DNA of 64,000 bases from Thelephora terrestris (GCA_015956445.1 WIUZ02000019.1:558001-622000); one strand, 5' to 3'; positions 23,799 through 36,600 are shown, counted from the stretch's first letter. Numbers and translations are program-made. Notes: generated from the letters alone by a model not told the origin.

Positions 23799-26397
23799 TC
23801 AAGGAACAGGAACGGCAACGAGAACGGTCACGACGAGGAGCGAGATGATAAAGGCGAAGGCTCCAGACCTTACGACGACTTCCCAGTGGGCCCTTGTCAC
23901 GATCGGGCTAAGGATCTTTGTCAAGGGGCTCTTGAACGCCGGAACGCTCAAGACTCGTTGCCATCGGATCCTCCAATTTTCTTTGACCGGTTTCCCGTCA
24001 TGTTTCCCGTTCGAGACTGTATGGAGGGGATGGGAGAGCGGTAACGGCGCAGTGGCCCTTGCGGGATTGTTGAATGCTCGAGTCTCCACAGCGATGGAGA
24101 AGTTCCAATCTCCGGTCTCCAGAAGAGTATCTCTATATGCAGCTTGGCTCCCATTTTCAGCAGCGTTTCGCACGGATGCTTCGCGTGCGCTCCTACTCAG
24201 GACATCCTTTATGACTTGTTTTGTGGCTGCACATTTCCCCTGTGTTCTCCTGATGAACAACATTGGAAACTCGACCGACCACGTCCTCAAGAAACCCTCC
24301 CGCCGACGTTCTTCGGTCAGTCTTGTCTCGTCGTGGAGAGGAGGAGGAGGAGAGGCATCACAAGTGCGATACCTCGGTCTCCTCTGGGGAGTGGGGACCA
24401 TGGCAGCGGACGCAGTGGTTTGGAAGGCGGGTAAAGCGTCAAAGTCGAAAATCCCTGATTCCTCAGAGACTCTGGAAGAGGCGATGGTCCCCCTCCTGGG
24501 TCTTGTTCGGGAGTGGGCAGACAGCCTCGTTCCGACGGCCCTTTGCCGATCCTGACTGAGACTCGTGTGACGGGTAAAGTGGCTGATCCGGCTCTCTTCG
24601 TCACCGGCGCCGTATCCACCAAGGGACCCTTCAGTTGTGCACATCAGACTCTGACCGTCCCATTCTTCCCACTCGTTATACTCGAACGGCCTGATGAAAC
24701 CAGCTGTGGGTATCAAAATTTCCCCTTCTATGCCTGATGCGGCGGAGGTTCTGGTCTCGCTAGCGCGGAAAATGTTGCCCGCAGGACCGGGAGGGAGGAC
24801 AGAGTCGGTGAGGTATGATCTGCCGTAGGAAGTGCTGGCCAGGGGAGTGCTCATCGGAGATTCCCCTTGCCACGAGGAAGGAGCGGGACTGGAAGTCATC
24901 AAGTCTTCAGAAGGGTAAGGGGGTTCAATGTCGTAGAACGCCTCGGAGATATGAATCTCCACCTCATCAGAGGACGTGGTGGAAGTACGAGAGCCTCCGG
25001 AGTCGCAGGAGGTAAAGGAACCACTGCAAAACGAGGTCACGGTGACTCGGCGGTTGAAGGTGTCAGATCGACGACCGGCGCTTGGTGAAACCGAGGGTGA
25101 GATGGGTTCAGGAATCGGTGTAAGAAAACGGATGGGGCCGGTGGAAGCTAGTGGAGAGTATTGCTTTTCGGGATCGTGGATGGGTTTAGGGATAATTGGG
25201 GGTCGTGTGATGGGAATCAGCCATGGCTCTGGTTCAGGAGGAGCCCGAAAAAGGGTCGTGTTATTCCGGAGAGGGCGAAGACGTCGAGGAGGGGAGATGG
25301 AAGGTCTAACGAGTTCAAACGAACGGAGCTGGCGGAGATCACCAAAGACGTAAATCATCATGCAAATCTAAAATAGTGGCATTGAGGAATTTCAAGTGGG
25401 GGGAAAGGTCGAAACACGTACGCCACGCAAACTCGCCAGGATGATGGTAAGCCCGAGCCACAGGCCAGGAAACGCGAGAATCCTGAGCCACCTGTTTTTG
25501 GAAAATGCAAAGTTTTCTGCCACCGGCGGAACGAAGCCTACGAGGGCAATCAGTGTGCCGCCGATAAGACCACATGTGGCACGCGAGGTTCCGACGTTGC
25601 TGATTGTTGAATTTGCAAACCGGGACAAACTTTCCTGTAGCATAGAGCGAACCTGGTCCTCGACGTGGCTAAAAACTGCCGGGTCGGGATGTGGCGAGAG
25701 GGCGCCGCTGGAGGCAGAACAATCACGGTTGGAATGGTTAAGAGAATCTGAATCTGAAAGAGAGGGAGTGTGGAAAGGGCCAAGAATATCAGAGGGTAAA
25801 TCGAGTTCGTAGGGAGAGTTGGGAGTAAAGAAAGTTTGCTTTGCTCGTGAGTAAAAGATGGCAAGAGAGCGGTTGGTTTTGAATGAAGGAGGGAGCATAG
25901 AGGTCGATTGGTAGGGGTGAGTGGAATCTGATTTTAGGAGAGCGCGAGCGTTTTTGATCCACTGGGTGTACCTCGCGTTGTACTCCTTGAGCCAGAGGAT
26001 GAAGTACAGATTTTCGGCATTTTGTTCGACAAAGAGGAGCCACTCTTCGAAATCCTTGAGACCTGATCGAGAAAGGTGTAAGCGGAGTCGCGATGACAGA
26101 CGGCATGACAAAGAGGACCTAGCGGCGGGAGATGCTTCCGGTCCAGGACGTCATCCAAAGTGACATCTACGACCGCTGTGGCTGTGTTTCTGGCGTTGGT
26201 AAGGGAAGACAAGGGAGAGAGGGCAGAAATACCTGAAAACGATCTCACTTTGCCAACGCTTGGTGGTGGATTGCAAAGTCGGCGCTGTTTATGAGAAGTT
26301 GGTAGATGAATCGCTTAAAATCTGGCGAAAGACTGACAGGGAGAGCCAACAAAGCGGAGGGGGAGAGTTTGAACGTCCTTGGCTGTCTGTCTCCCAT
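23799..26397 (-). CDS. RGS-domain membrane protein, Rax1 type
   Basis: Regulator-of-G-protein-signalling protein with membrane anchors, comparable to yeast Rax1. Start at ATG 26397 (MGDRQPRTFKLSPSALLALP); exon 1 joins in frame through a 60-nt intron to NTATAVVDVTLDDVLDRKHL. A second intron leads to the RGS box, LKDFEEWLLFVEQNAENLYF then ILWLKEYNARYTQWI. A long Ser-rich insert splits the box before EDQVRSMLQESLSRFANSTI. Two hydrophobic segments follow, TCGLIGGTLIALVGFVPP and PGLWLGLTIILASL, the second running across an intron into MMIYVFGDLRQLRSFEL, a hallmark of Rax1-like proteins. About 450 residues of Ser/Pro-rich cytoplasmic sequence separate these from a final segment, GAFAFIISLLVVTVLVAV, immediately before the stop at 23799. 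Likely role: polarity or G-protein signalling at the cortex, by family inference. Confidence 0.8.
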
Positions 26398-26449
26398 CCT
26401 GGCCAGAGGAGGTGAGTTCACTCCACGGGGAGGGGAGGAGGAAACATTC

Positions 26450-27120
26450 CAACTTCTCCCCAAAGTTCTCTCAGAATTCCGACACGTGCTCTACAAGCAT
26501 AACCGGAGATCGCTCGAAGACGGGCAATTCACCTCCTGTGCTTATTTCCCGGGGATCAACCTTAACCGAGGGCCCATTGACTAGGACTCGCGAGGATGGT
26601 CCATGGACCCACTGGTCTCCCGTCAGACAACATCTCTCGCTCGACTCCCTCCAGACCGAGCAACTGCGACTGAGCGCGTTCGCCGAGCGTCTCGAAGCCT
26701 ACAACATGATACTCGTTGCCCTCAGGGGGTAAGCTAAGAATATTTCCAGAGTCGTGTCCTTGAGCTTCGCGCTCATACTACCTCGGATCAAGCCTGCGGA
26801 TCACTCATTCAATGGGTCACGTCACTGAGGAGGTTCAACGCAATCTGGTCTTCGCTGTCGGCAGACTGTGTCGCGATAAATCCATCCGCCTGTGTGAGTT
26901 CGGCCGCCTTTCCTCTTTGCTCGACACTCACTGTCCCTTCCAAGCCCGAGCGTTTTTATTGTCTAGCCATGGTGACGAGCAGGGATTGCGCCGTTCCTTA
27001 TCGTTCGACAGGCCGCCAATCGAAGCGCCAGCCAAAATCACGCAGCCACCACTGGCTGCACGAGACAACACAGCCGCCCGTCTCTATCGAGTAGAGCGCC
27101 TCGTGGCCGACAGACCGTAG
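26450..27120 (+). CDS. Possible small multi-exon gene (5' end not found)
   Basis: A plus-strand reading can be assembled from three open pieces: VRQHLSLDSLQTEQLRLSAF and EAYNMILVALR (to about 26729); after a 64-nt intron ACGSLIQWVTSLRRFNAIW; and after a second short intron (GTGAGT donor at 26894) FLLSSHGDEQGLRRSLSFD and LAARDNTAARLYRVERLVAD, ending TAG at 27118-27120. All joins keep frame and use GT/AG. No ATG start was located, and upstream the frame overlaps the promoter of the RGS gene, so the 5' end is open. No family recognised. It could also be the worn 5' flank of the NLR pseudogene that follows. Confidence 0.3.
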
Positions 27121-27152
27121 ACTTTCTTCTTATCTCCCACTATCTCTCGACG

Positions 27153-30122
27153 ATGGCTTCAAATTCCCGGCGGTCGGGAGGGCGCGATGGCGTTCTTCCG
27201 AAGTTAGATGTGGCCCTCCTATTTTTAAGTGGTGCGAAGGACTCCCGCGGTTTCGCACCGGCCCAAATCGCTTTGGGTACGGCTTGCGTCCTTTTGACTA
27301 TGATTAGGGTACGTTCGCTACTATCTTTCGACAGCCTCCGACTTACGATTACTCAGGATACCATGGGCAGCAAACAAGACTTTGTCGATCTCGGACTGTT
27401 CTGCGTTAAAGTGTGTGAAGCTCTCAACCGGGGGTCGAAGGAGAGGGGATCAAAACGATTTCAACGAGTCCGTGCACAAGGCCATCGCACAGCTTACAAC
27501 GTGAGTTACACCAATAGAACCCGCACCGAGCGGCCCACTTACCGAGGTCTGAATCACAGAACTATGGCTGAGATCCAAGGAAACGTCACCCAGAAGGGTA
27601 AGCAGAGTTGGGTCTCGGGATTTGGATTTGTAAACGCGAGGGGCGATAAGGGTGCGATCGCCGGCTGGACGCAAGCGCTCACGATGGTTCTCGACGTGTT
27701 CGAGGTGCGTTCATTCCATCTTGCCTGGTATTTGCTAACGGCACCCTGCCAGACTGAACTGTTGATCAATGTTCACGTGGTGGCTGAGCGTGTTGAACGA
27801 AAATTGGATGTGTTCGTAAACCGGGAAGGTGCCCGTCAACATCTTCCCGTAAGTGAGGCTTCCTCTCCACTAAAAAATGGATACTGACCCTCTTCCAGGC
27901 TCAAGCCAGGTCAGCTATAACGAATACGATAGGGTCTATAGTCTTACATTCCAACAGCATTCCCCCTGGAGAATCGCCTCCCCCGGCGCCGAACGACTTT
28001 TTCGGGCGCGACGACCTGATCGAGGAGATCATTTATCGTGCCGAAAAACTCGAATCCATCGCTCTCATCGGCGCAGGCGGGATTGGGAAAACGTCAATTG
28101 CCCTCACCGCATTAAGCACCGTTTTGGTGACAACCGCCGCTTCCTCCGTTGCGATAAGTTCCCTGCTTCGCGTGGTAATTTCCTCGCCCAACTCAGCAAC
28201 GTCATCGGTTCCGGCATAAAGAATCCTGAAGATCTAACTCTACTTCGTCCGTTACTGTCCTCAAAGGCGATGATCCTGATCCTCGACAACGCCGAATCAA
28301 TTCTCGACCCTCAGGGAACCGACGCCGGAGATATATATAGCGTCGTGGAGGAGCTTAGTCAATTCAGCAACATTTGCCTGGGCATCACCTCCCGCATCTC
28401 GACCATCCCCCCACAGTGCAACCGCCTCAAATACACACACTATCGATGGAGGCGGCATGCAACATCTTCTACAGCATCTACAGCGACGGCGGGCGGTCCA
28501 GGATCATCGACGATCTTCTTCAACAACTAGACTGTCATGCTCTATCGATAAAGCTACTCGCTACCGCCGCATCCCACAACATGTGGGATCACGATCGACT
28601 GGCACAGGAATGGCGCACGCATCGCACGCAAGCACTCAGGACGAATTTCAACGAGAGCCTGGCAGCGATCCTAGAACTATCCCTCGCTTCCCCGACATTC
28701 TGCAACCTCGGCCCCGATGCCCGTGAGCTGCTCGAAGTCGTCGCCTTCTTCCCTCAAGGCATCAACGAAAACAATCTAGACTGGTTCTTCCCCACCATCT
28801 CCAACCGGAGGGACATCTTCGATGACTTCTGTGTTCTCTCCTTGACGTCTCGAAGCAGCGGCTTCATCACGATGTTGGCACCGATTCGAGACTATCTTTA
28901 TCCCCAACATCCAACATCGGCCCCGCTCCTCTGTGCGACAAAGGACACTACTTCACCCGGTTGTCGGTAGATGTTCATCCCGAAAAACCTGGGTTTGGAG
29001 AATCTCGGTGGATCACGTTGGAAGACGTAAATGTCGAGCACCTCCTTGATGTCTTCACACCCAAGGACGCGAAGCCGGACGGTTCATGGGATGTTTGTTT
29101 TCACTTCATGGAGCACCTCGTTTGGCACAAACCACGACGGACTGTGCTGGGACCAAAGGTTGAAGGCCTTTCCGACGATCATCATTCCAAGCCAAAATGC
29201 TTATTCGAGCTCGCACGGTTGTTTTATGGAGTTAGAAATTTGGCAGAAGCGAGACGACTCCTCACTTGTGCCTTACAACTCGGGAGACAGCGTGCAGATG
29301 AGCCTGGGGTCGCTCAGACGTTAAGATGGCTCATTTTCGTGAATGGGTTGCTGTCTAACTTCAAAGAAGGGATAAGACAAGCGAGGGAAGCGATAGAAAT
29401 CCGGGAGCGGCTCGGTGACACGATCGGGCAAGCAGATTGTTGCAATTATCTTGCATTTGCGTTGTTCGACGACGGACAGGTCAACGCGGCAGAAGACGCA
29501 GCATACCGTGCGATCCACCTCGTCTCAGATCATCGACCAAGGCCAACAATCTCTTGTCTGCGAATCTCATCAAGCTCTTGGAGTAGTATACAATTCCAAG
29601 GGGGACACGGAGAAGGCCATTCACCATTTCGAGAAGGGTCTCGAGATTGCATCTGCTTTCAGCCGTCCCGATCTTCTATTCGAGATTCGCTTCGACCTAG
29701 CATTGGCGTTTTGCGGGCAAGGAAAGTTCAATGATGCAAGTGCTCACCTCGGACAAGTCAAGCTGGACGCTGGTAATAGCTTGTATTACTTGGGTAGCGC
29801 AACAGAGGCGCAGGCTGGGATTTGGTATCGACAAAGCAGGCTCGAGGATGCAAAATCAGAACGGTATTGCGTGCGCTCGAGATCTATGAGAGCCTCGGGG
29901 CTGCAGTGAAGTTGAATATCTGCCTGATGCTCCTCTGGGATATTGAGAAGGCAATGGACGGGGATGAATCGGAACATGAGGACGCAACGGAAAGCCACTC
30001 TACCCATGTTCACGTTCAGCGGTGAGCTTTTGGAAATGATACCGTGTCCTACGCCTGCTAACTCCCTTCGTAGGACGTCGAACCCTATCAAACACCTTCG
30101 GGAATACTTCTCCAGGCGCTGA
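27153..30122 (+). pseudogene. NB-ARC/TPR NLR-type gene, frameshifted
   Basis: The region encodes, in order, an N-terminal helical domain (DTMGSKQDFVDLGLFCVKV, NESVHKAIAQLTT), an NTPase domain with Walker A ([15 protein letters not shown]), Walker B-like [15 protein letters not shown] and sensor-like [11 protein letters not shown], a winged-helix region (SIKLLATAASHNMWDHDRLA, DARELLEVVAFFPQGINENN, DDFCVLSLTSRSSGFITML) and C-terminal TPR-like helices (EARRLLTCALQLGRQRADEP, DTEKAIHHFEKGLEIA). Basidiomycete NLRs of this type act in non-self recognition or regulated death. Reading frame is lost at several places that introns do not explain: within the N-terminal domain near 27455, just after Walker A near 28110, near 28430, near 28945 and near 29510. 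The last exon ends NPIKHLREYFSRR at 30122. Sequencing errors are an alternative to true decay, but neighbouring genes show none. Confidence 0.75.
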
Positions 30123-30893
30123 CCCCGGATCTGGGTGCATGTCTCATTACACAGTCACCCTTCTCCCTTTCCCCAAGGGTATCCCTCTTGTATCTTACGG
30201 CCTCCTGTAACGGTACTTTGATCCCCACTTCATTGTTTTGCCTCTTGTGCTAGTTGGTCTTTGTGGGATGGTAGATTCCTTGGACTTACCATTTGATTAC
30301 ACTTAGATTTCCTCTCTCCCGTCCGTATATCTCCACGAATCGTATGCATTGTGCACGATGCGTCGGGCGGGGTCATGGAAAAGTCTTCCAGTCAATCGTC
30401 GTGTAGACGCCTGTCGCCGCATTGGCCTCGAGAACAAAGCGCCGGGTCGGGTTCGGACCAATTCTAAATCCTCCACTCGGTGGAGTCTGGCGGATTTAGA
30501 GCCTGGTGGCCAGAGTGTGGAGTTCGTTGATCCGAGTCCGTCTCTTCCACCCGACGTTTTCCTTTCAAAAATCGTGTCTGCCTCCATCCAAATGCTCACG
30601 AGTCCACGCTTTAAATATTGACAACGGAACCCCTCGTATTCACCTGCATCTTGAGACTCGCTAAAGTGATTATGCAAGCTGCAAATTGCTAATGGGAGGG
30701 GAGAGCGACACGTCTAAAACGAGGCTTTTTTTCGGTCCCTTTTCGCTTTCTTACGAGGGCCTCTACGAGCTGCCTTACACAGAAAATCCATGACGCGTCC
30801 CTGAGCTGCATATAGTTCATGTTACCCCGTCAATCCAATAAATGTAGCTATCGAAACCCCTCCTCTCCTCAGTCCATAACCGGGTGCGTCTCT
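30123..30893. other. Spacer between NLR pseudogene and aldo-keto reductase
   Basis: 771 bases with no convincing gene. The minus-strand frame at 30303-30677 is Arg-rich and lacks family features. The two flanking genes converge here, so both 3' untranslated regions are expected. Confidence 0.4.
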
Positions 30894-32327
30894 TCAGAAA
30901 ACCCACCGTACGGTAGCATAGGTCAATGCACCAGCAATGAATGCCAAGGCGGTCATATCCCTCAACTTGGCAGTATCAAACTTCGAAGGAGGTCCGTTTG
31001 CCCCAGCCTTGTCGATTGCAGCGATCTCCTCTTCCGTGAGTGGTGCTACACGATGCCGTCAGATTGGATAGTTAATCAGGAGACACGGTACGTACGGAGG
31101 TCGGCAACAGCTAGGTACTCCTCGAGGTGTTCCTTGGTCGCGCTCGTCCTGGGTAAGATGTCAGTCCTGCGCGGAGTGGATGGGAGAGGCGAGGCGCACG
31201 TTACAATTGCGACTCCCTTGGAGCGGACCCAGGCAAGGATGACCTGGGCAGGTGTAGCTCCAAGACGCTTCGCGGCTGCAAGTACTGGCTTATCGACGGG
31301 CCCACCGGGGTAACGGGTAATGGGACTTGCGGGTCCTGTAAGTGGATCTTTGGTCAACAAAAGCGATTGCGGACGTACGCAAGGGCACTGTAAGCTTCGA
31401 GAAGGATCCCGTGTTCGGCAGCAAATTTAATCAACTCTTTGTGCCCACGGTAGTTGTATGGATTAAAGGAGATCTGTTACAGGTCAAAACCACGTGTCTT
31501 GGCTCCGGCGAGAAGATCCGTACCTGATTAACAGCAGGGGTGACTGTCGCAACTTTCAAGATTTCCCGGAGGTGATCAACCGTGAAATTACTGACACCAA
31601 TGCTCCTGTCGGGGTGCGCGTTAAACACCGGGGTTATCCAACAATAAGGGTTTGCGCACTTGGTAAGCCCACCCCTCTGAGCTTGCTCGAGACCTTTCCA
31701 GATGGAAGGGAGGTTACCGCGGGGCAGATGGATGAGATACATGTCCAACTGCTTTAACCCTAGCTTGAAGTTGGTCAACCAAATGGCGGGCTGTCGTTGT
31801 ACAGAAGTAGAGTACCTTTTTCAAACTCGTTGTAATGGCTTCGTGTACGTTCCCAAAAGGGTATTTTGCAGTAACGTATAAATCGGATCTGCAATTCGAA
31901 TGGTCAGCGGAATTTGCGAAGGAGGAGACGGTGCAAGTAACCTTGCAAGACCACTTTGCTTGAGTCCAGCACCAACACTTTCTTCATTTCTATACCCTAA
32001 AATTTGGAGTTTGGTTCAATTTCCTGCGAAGGTGATCGGAATATGGGCCCTCACACTGGGCAGCTGTGTCGATGTGGGAGAAGCCAGTCTCGAGGGCTTG
32101 TTCCACATATTCAGCAACGTCCTACAGTCGCACGAACGACAGAATATCAAAATGGTTGCTAGGGCATCTATATCATTTCTGGACTTACGGTTCCAAACCA
32201 TTTAGATCCAGTTCCGAACGCAAGGGTCGGGTACTACCACGGTTCCCTATGAGGAGCTCGGAACGTGGAACTTCAGGACAAAACGAACCTTGGTTCCGTC
32301 GTTGAGGGTCACGATGTCAAAGGGCAT
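30894..32327 (-). CDS. Aldo-keto reductase with a hydrophobic C-terminal helix
   Basis: NADPH-dependent carbonyl reductase fold (yeast Gcy1/Ypr1 class). Start at ATG 32327 (MPFDIVTLNDGTK). About six short introns; joined exons give YVEQALETGFSHIDTAAQ then YRNEESVGAGLKQSGL (catalytic Asp and Tyr), SDLYVTAKYPFGNVHEAI (catalytic Lys), LGLKQLDMYLIHLP (catalytic His), RSIGVSNFTVDHLREILK, EAYSALASPITRYPGG, VILAWVRSKGVAIV and SATKEHLEEYLAVADL, so the tetrad is complete. The tail, after LTEEEIAAIDKAGANGPPS, continues to MTALAFIAGALTYATV and RWVF before the TGA at 30894, a 15-20-residue hydrophobic helix at the very end that soluble family members lack. That looks like a tail anchor, suggesting ER or mitochondrial outer-membrane attachment. 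An in-frame stop lies just upstream of the chosen ATG, supporting the start. Confidence 0.9.
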
Positions 32328-32610
32328 AGCGAAGGCAAACTAGGAAAAGGCAGCGGTGGACGTCTGGGAAGACATGGGACGGCGATGGCAAGAGTGCGGG
32401 TGACGTAACCTAATCGATACAGCTGGGATATGGATCCTAGGCTGGAATCCAGCCTCGAATTCAGAGCGAATTCGGAGGAGGATTTGAGGGGGGGGGGACT
32501 GCTGGTGAATCTTAATCAGTAAGCACAGAGCCTGGACCTCTTTCGTGACTAGTACACTATTCCTACGCCCACGTCGCGTAGTCTACAATGAATCCGATAG
32601 CCATAAACAA
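32328..32610. other. Short spacer upstream of the aldo-keto reductase
   Basis: Contains the reductase promoter and a run of nine G residues near 32492. No gene seen. Confidence 0.35.
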
Positions 32611-33482
32611 TCAAGCCTTTCTTCTGTTCTTTCCTTTCACCCATCTCATGCTCGTGGAAGGTAGCTCATCCGTCAGAATGCCGAATTCATTGGCAAGTTC
32701 CCTCTCAGAAGGAATTACGAATGGTGTTGGCGATTGGTTTGTCATGATGGATGGTCCGATGTTATCGCCAGCGTTGGGCTTGGGGCCAGATGGGTAGTCA
32801 GGTTCCAACATGCTTTGCAAGATGGTGTCGATGTCTCCGGTTGGGATGAGGTTGTCTAGCCCGACCTGAGAGCCTTTGAGTAACGCTTGCTCGAAGAGTT
32901 CGTTGTCCTGAAGTTTTTTTATCTCCCCTCGGAGTTTTTGCATGACCATCGGGGCGACCTTCGCTGTGGATGTAGGGCATGGTCAGATGCGTTCCAAGTG
33001 ATTGGCTCGACAGGCCTGCCTGATTGCTCAACATCCATCTTGTGGATGGCGTAGTATAGCGGCCGTCGCATAGCGGACGCCTCTTCTGTCGTGGGCTCGT
33101 CTATCTGAAGAGCTTTCCAGCATTTGGCATCGAATTCCTCCTGTGTGAGCTTGGCATCGTCTAAATCCGTCTCATCTTCCGGTAATCTTGAACCAATGGA
33201 GCTCGTAGGTGACGGAACCGGTACCAACGCCGACGCGTAGGACGGGTCAATGGTTTGCATTTCGACTTCAGGAGGCATGGCGTAGATCGGGTGGTGTGTG
33301 GCCCATTGATGCTTGACGAGCCCAGAGCCAATGCCCACGATTGTACCCCCAACATCACGTGTGCTTGAGAACGCGCCGCGTAACTGGTGCTAAATTTTGA
33401 GAAAAAATACAGAGAAAATCCTGTACGTGTCCACGGTCAAACGACACGTCCCGAACGTATTCGGATTGCGATACGATGGCAT
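32611..33482 (-). CDS. Hypothetical protein with C-terminal helical region
   Basis: Two or three exons. The main exon reads GGTIVGIGSGLVKHQWATHH, PSYASALVPVPSPTSSIGS, DLDDAKLTQEEFDAKCWKAL and AMRRPLYYAIHKMDVEQSG. After a short intron it continues AKVAPMVMQKLRGEIKKLQD, NELFEQALLKGSQVGLDNL and RELANEFGILTDELPS, stopping at 32611. There is no ATG at the front of the main exon. A candidate first exon starts at ATG 33482 (MPSYRNPNTFGTCRLT) with an acceptor at TTTAG before HQLRG, but the donor (GTGGAC) is weak, so the 5' end is uncertain. The C-terminal half looks helical. No domain recognised. It is divergent from RNR1, sharing its promoter region. Confidence 0.55.
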
Positions 33483-33648
33483 CTTCTGGATGCAAGAACG
33501 AAAGGAGGCTTTCTTGTCCTGATTGGGCTGTTGATCAGCTGATGTTGCTTATAAATTCATAGTCACGCCTGCGCGTTCCTTCTCATATCCACCCCCATCT
33601 GCATCCGCTCATCCCCCTCTGCAATACCACACTCTCACCGCCGTGACT
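33483..33648. promoter_or_regulatory. Divergent promoter upstream of RNR1
   Basis: 166 bases between the hypothetical gene's candidate ATG and the RNR1 ATG. A TATAAA-like element (TTATAAATT at about 33549) sits about 95 bases before the RNR1 start, followed by a pyrimidine-rich tract. A single exact ACGCGT (the MluI cell-cycle box known from yeast RNR promoters) occurs not here but inside RNR1 intron 3 at 33856-33861; no regulatory role is claimed. Confidence 0.35.
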
Positions 33649-36600
33649 ATGGCCTACGTTTTCAAGCGAGGTATGTCGTGCTTCTCTCCACACAGCACAA
33701 AGGATCTTATCTGATCTGCCTCCGTTTTGCAGACGGGTCAGTTGGCATACAGAACGCGCTCATTAACCTGCTGCTCATTTTCCACCTCATCCAGCCGCAA
33801 GGAAACCATTCAGTTTGATAAGGTGCGCCTCAAAATCGCGTGCTCGTGGCACTTGACGCGTGTTGACACGTCGTGCAGATTACCGCGAGAATACGCAAAC
33901 TTTGTTATGGACTTGACACTGATCACGTAGATGCTATCGCGTACGTATTTTGTCAGTGGCACCAAACGAACTCTATGTTTACTGGGCCATCAGCGTTACT
34001 CAGAAGGTCATTGCCGGCGTGTACAATGGTGTAACGACAAAAGAGTTGGATGTAAGCGACTGATCTTGAAACGGGGAGTAGTGTCTCAACCATCCGGCCC
34101 GCTATAGAACTTGGCCGCAGAAACCGCTGCGTATTTGACAACGAAACACCCTGATTATGCAATACTCGCCGCTCGTATCGCTGTTTCAAACTTACACAAA
34201 GAAACGAAGAAGAGCTTCTCCCAGGTCGTTCATGATCTCTACAGTTATGGTGAGCAATATTCCGCCTCCTTGGCCCGAGTCTGACCGCTTTCAAGTAAAC
34301 CCCAAGAACGGTCGACCGGCATCAATGATCTCCGAGGGGACGTATAAGGTCGTCAAGGAGAATGCGACGCTCCTCGATTCTGCTATCATCTACGATCGCG
34401 ACTTCAACTACAACTTGTGTGTCTCTTTTCGATTGCCTTGCCGATTGCGAATTGACCTTTGTCCCAGTTTCGGTTTCAAAACTCTGGAACGGTCGTACTT
34501 GCTGAAGATCGATGGAGTCCCTGCCGAGCGGCCGCAACACATGCTGATGCGTGTTGCTGTCGGCATCCACGGATCGGACATTGAGCGCGTTCTCCAGACT
34601 TACAACCTCATGTCAGAGCGCTATTTCACGCATGCTTCGCCCACTCTTTTCAATGCTGGCACTCCTCACCCGCAATTGAGCTCTTGTTTCCTGGTCTGCA
34701 TGAAGGATGACTCCATTGAGGGCATTTATGACACCCTCAAAAACTGTGCCATGATCAGCAAGACCGCAGGGGGTATTGGGCTGAATATCCACTGTATTCG
34801 TGCCACTGGGTGAGGATCACGATTTTGTGTGGTCAGCGGCTGCTGACTTGCTCTTTAGTTCATACATTGCGGGAACCAACGGCTATTCCAATGGCATCGT
34901 GCCGATGCTCCGAGCGTATGACGCCACCGCACGCTATGTGGATCAGGGTGGTAACAAGCGCCCTGGTGCTTTTGCTATCTACCTTGAGCCTTGGCACGCT
35001 GATGTGTTCGACTTCCTCGACTTGAGGAAGAATCATGGTAAAGAAGAAGCCCGTGCTCGCGACCTCTTTTATGCCCTCTGGAACCCCGATCTCTTGTGAG
35101 TCGTCCCTTCCCTGTATATGTGTGACGTATCAATTTATGCGGTGAACAGCATGAGGCGTGTTGAGGCCGATGGCCAGTGGTCACTGTTTTGCCCCAATGA
35201 AGCCCCTGGTCTCCATGAAGTCTGGGGAAAGGAATTCGACGAACTCTATGAGAAGTATGAGCGGGAAGGGCGTGCTCGCAAGACCATCAAGGCCCAAGAG
35301 CTGTGGTATGCGATCTTGAATTCCCAGATCGAGACCGGTGGGCCGTTCATGCTATACAAGGATTCGTGCAATGGTATTATCATATCCCTCAATTCTAACT
35401 CCACCATTGACTCGCGACTTTCCTAGCCAAGTCAAATCAAAAGAACTTGGGAACGATCAAGTCCTCCAACTTGTGCACGGAGATCGTCGAGTACTCCTCC
35501 CCAGATGAGGCTGCAGTCTGTAACCTTGCGTCCATCGCGCTCCCTACGTTTATCTCCCATGGCCAGTACAACTTCAAGAAGTTGCACGATGTTGCTAAGG
35601 TCGTCGCGTTCAACCTGAACCGCATCATCGACGTCAACTACTACCCCATCATTGAAGCAAAGAACTCTAACATGCGCCATCGACCGATCGGGATCGGTGT
35701 GCAGGGTCTGGCCGATGCCTTCATGATGCTCCGCATGCCATTCGACTCTGCAGCTGCCAAGGAACTCAACATTCAGATTTTCGAGACCATCTACCATGCT
35801 GCCCTTGAGGCCAGTTGCGATATGGCTGAAGCCGACGGACCATATGAGACCTATCAAGGTAGTCCAGCCTCCCAAGGCCAGCTGCAGTACGACCTTTGGG
35901 GAGTCACCCCCACTTCGTTGTGGGACTGGACTTCGTTGAAGGAGAGAATTGCGAGGACTGGTCTCAGGAACTCTCTTCTCCTCGCGCCGATGCCTACCGC
36001 CTCCACTAGTCAGATTCTTGGTTTCAACGAATGTTTCGAGCCGTACACAAGGTTAGAGGATTTTGACGTTTCCCGAAAGTTCTACCTAATGATCTTACCA
36101 GCAATATTTACACCCGTCGCGTCCTCGCTGGAGAGTTCCAGATCGTTTGCCCTTGGCTTCTGAAGGAACTCGTTGATCTTGGTCTTTGGAACGAGGATAT
36201 GAAGAATATGATCATCGCCAACAACGGTTCGATCCAGAGCATTTCTGGCATTCCCGACGATGTCAAGGCGATCTACAAGACTGTCTGGGAGATCAGTCAG
36301 AAGAAGGTCCTCGACCTCGCCGCTGATCGTGGAGCCTTCATCTGCCAGAGCCAGAGCTTGAACGTGCATCTCCAATCCCCGACCAATGGGCAGCTTACCA
36401 GTATGCACTTCTACGGTTGGAAGAAAGGATTGAAGACTGGAATGTACTATTTGAGAACTCGGCCAGCGGCTCAGGCTATTCAATTCACCGTCGACGCCTC
36501 CTACCTCAACAGCGCGAAGAAGGCACAGCAGGAGGCAAAGGCGCCGAAGAAACCGCAACCTGTCTCCAGCCCTGCTCCCGCCAGTTCTCTGTCGCCCGTC

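Noticed and set aside
23340-24555. Long plus-strand open frames opposite the RGS gene
   Set aside because: They overlap the coding region of the Rax1-type gene in antisense; composition is that of a reverse complement of Ser/Pro-rich coding DNA.
33856-33861. ACGCGT (MCB-like) in RNR1 intron 3
   Set aside because: Single six-base word, expected by chance, and inside an intron rather than the promoter.
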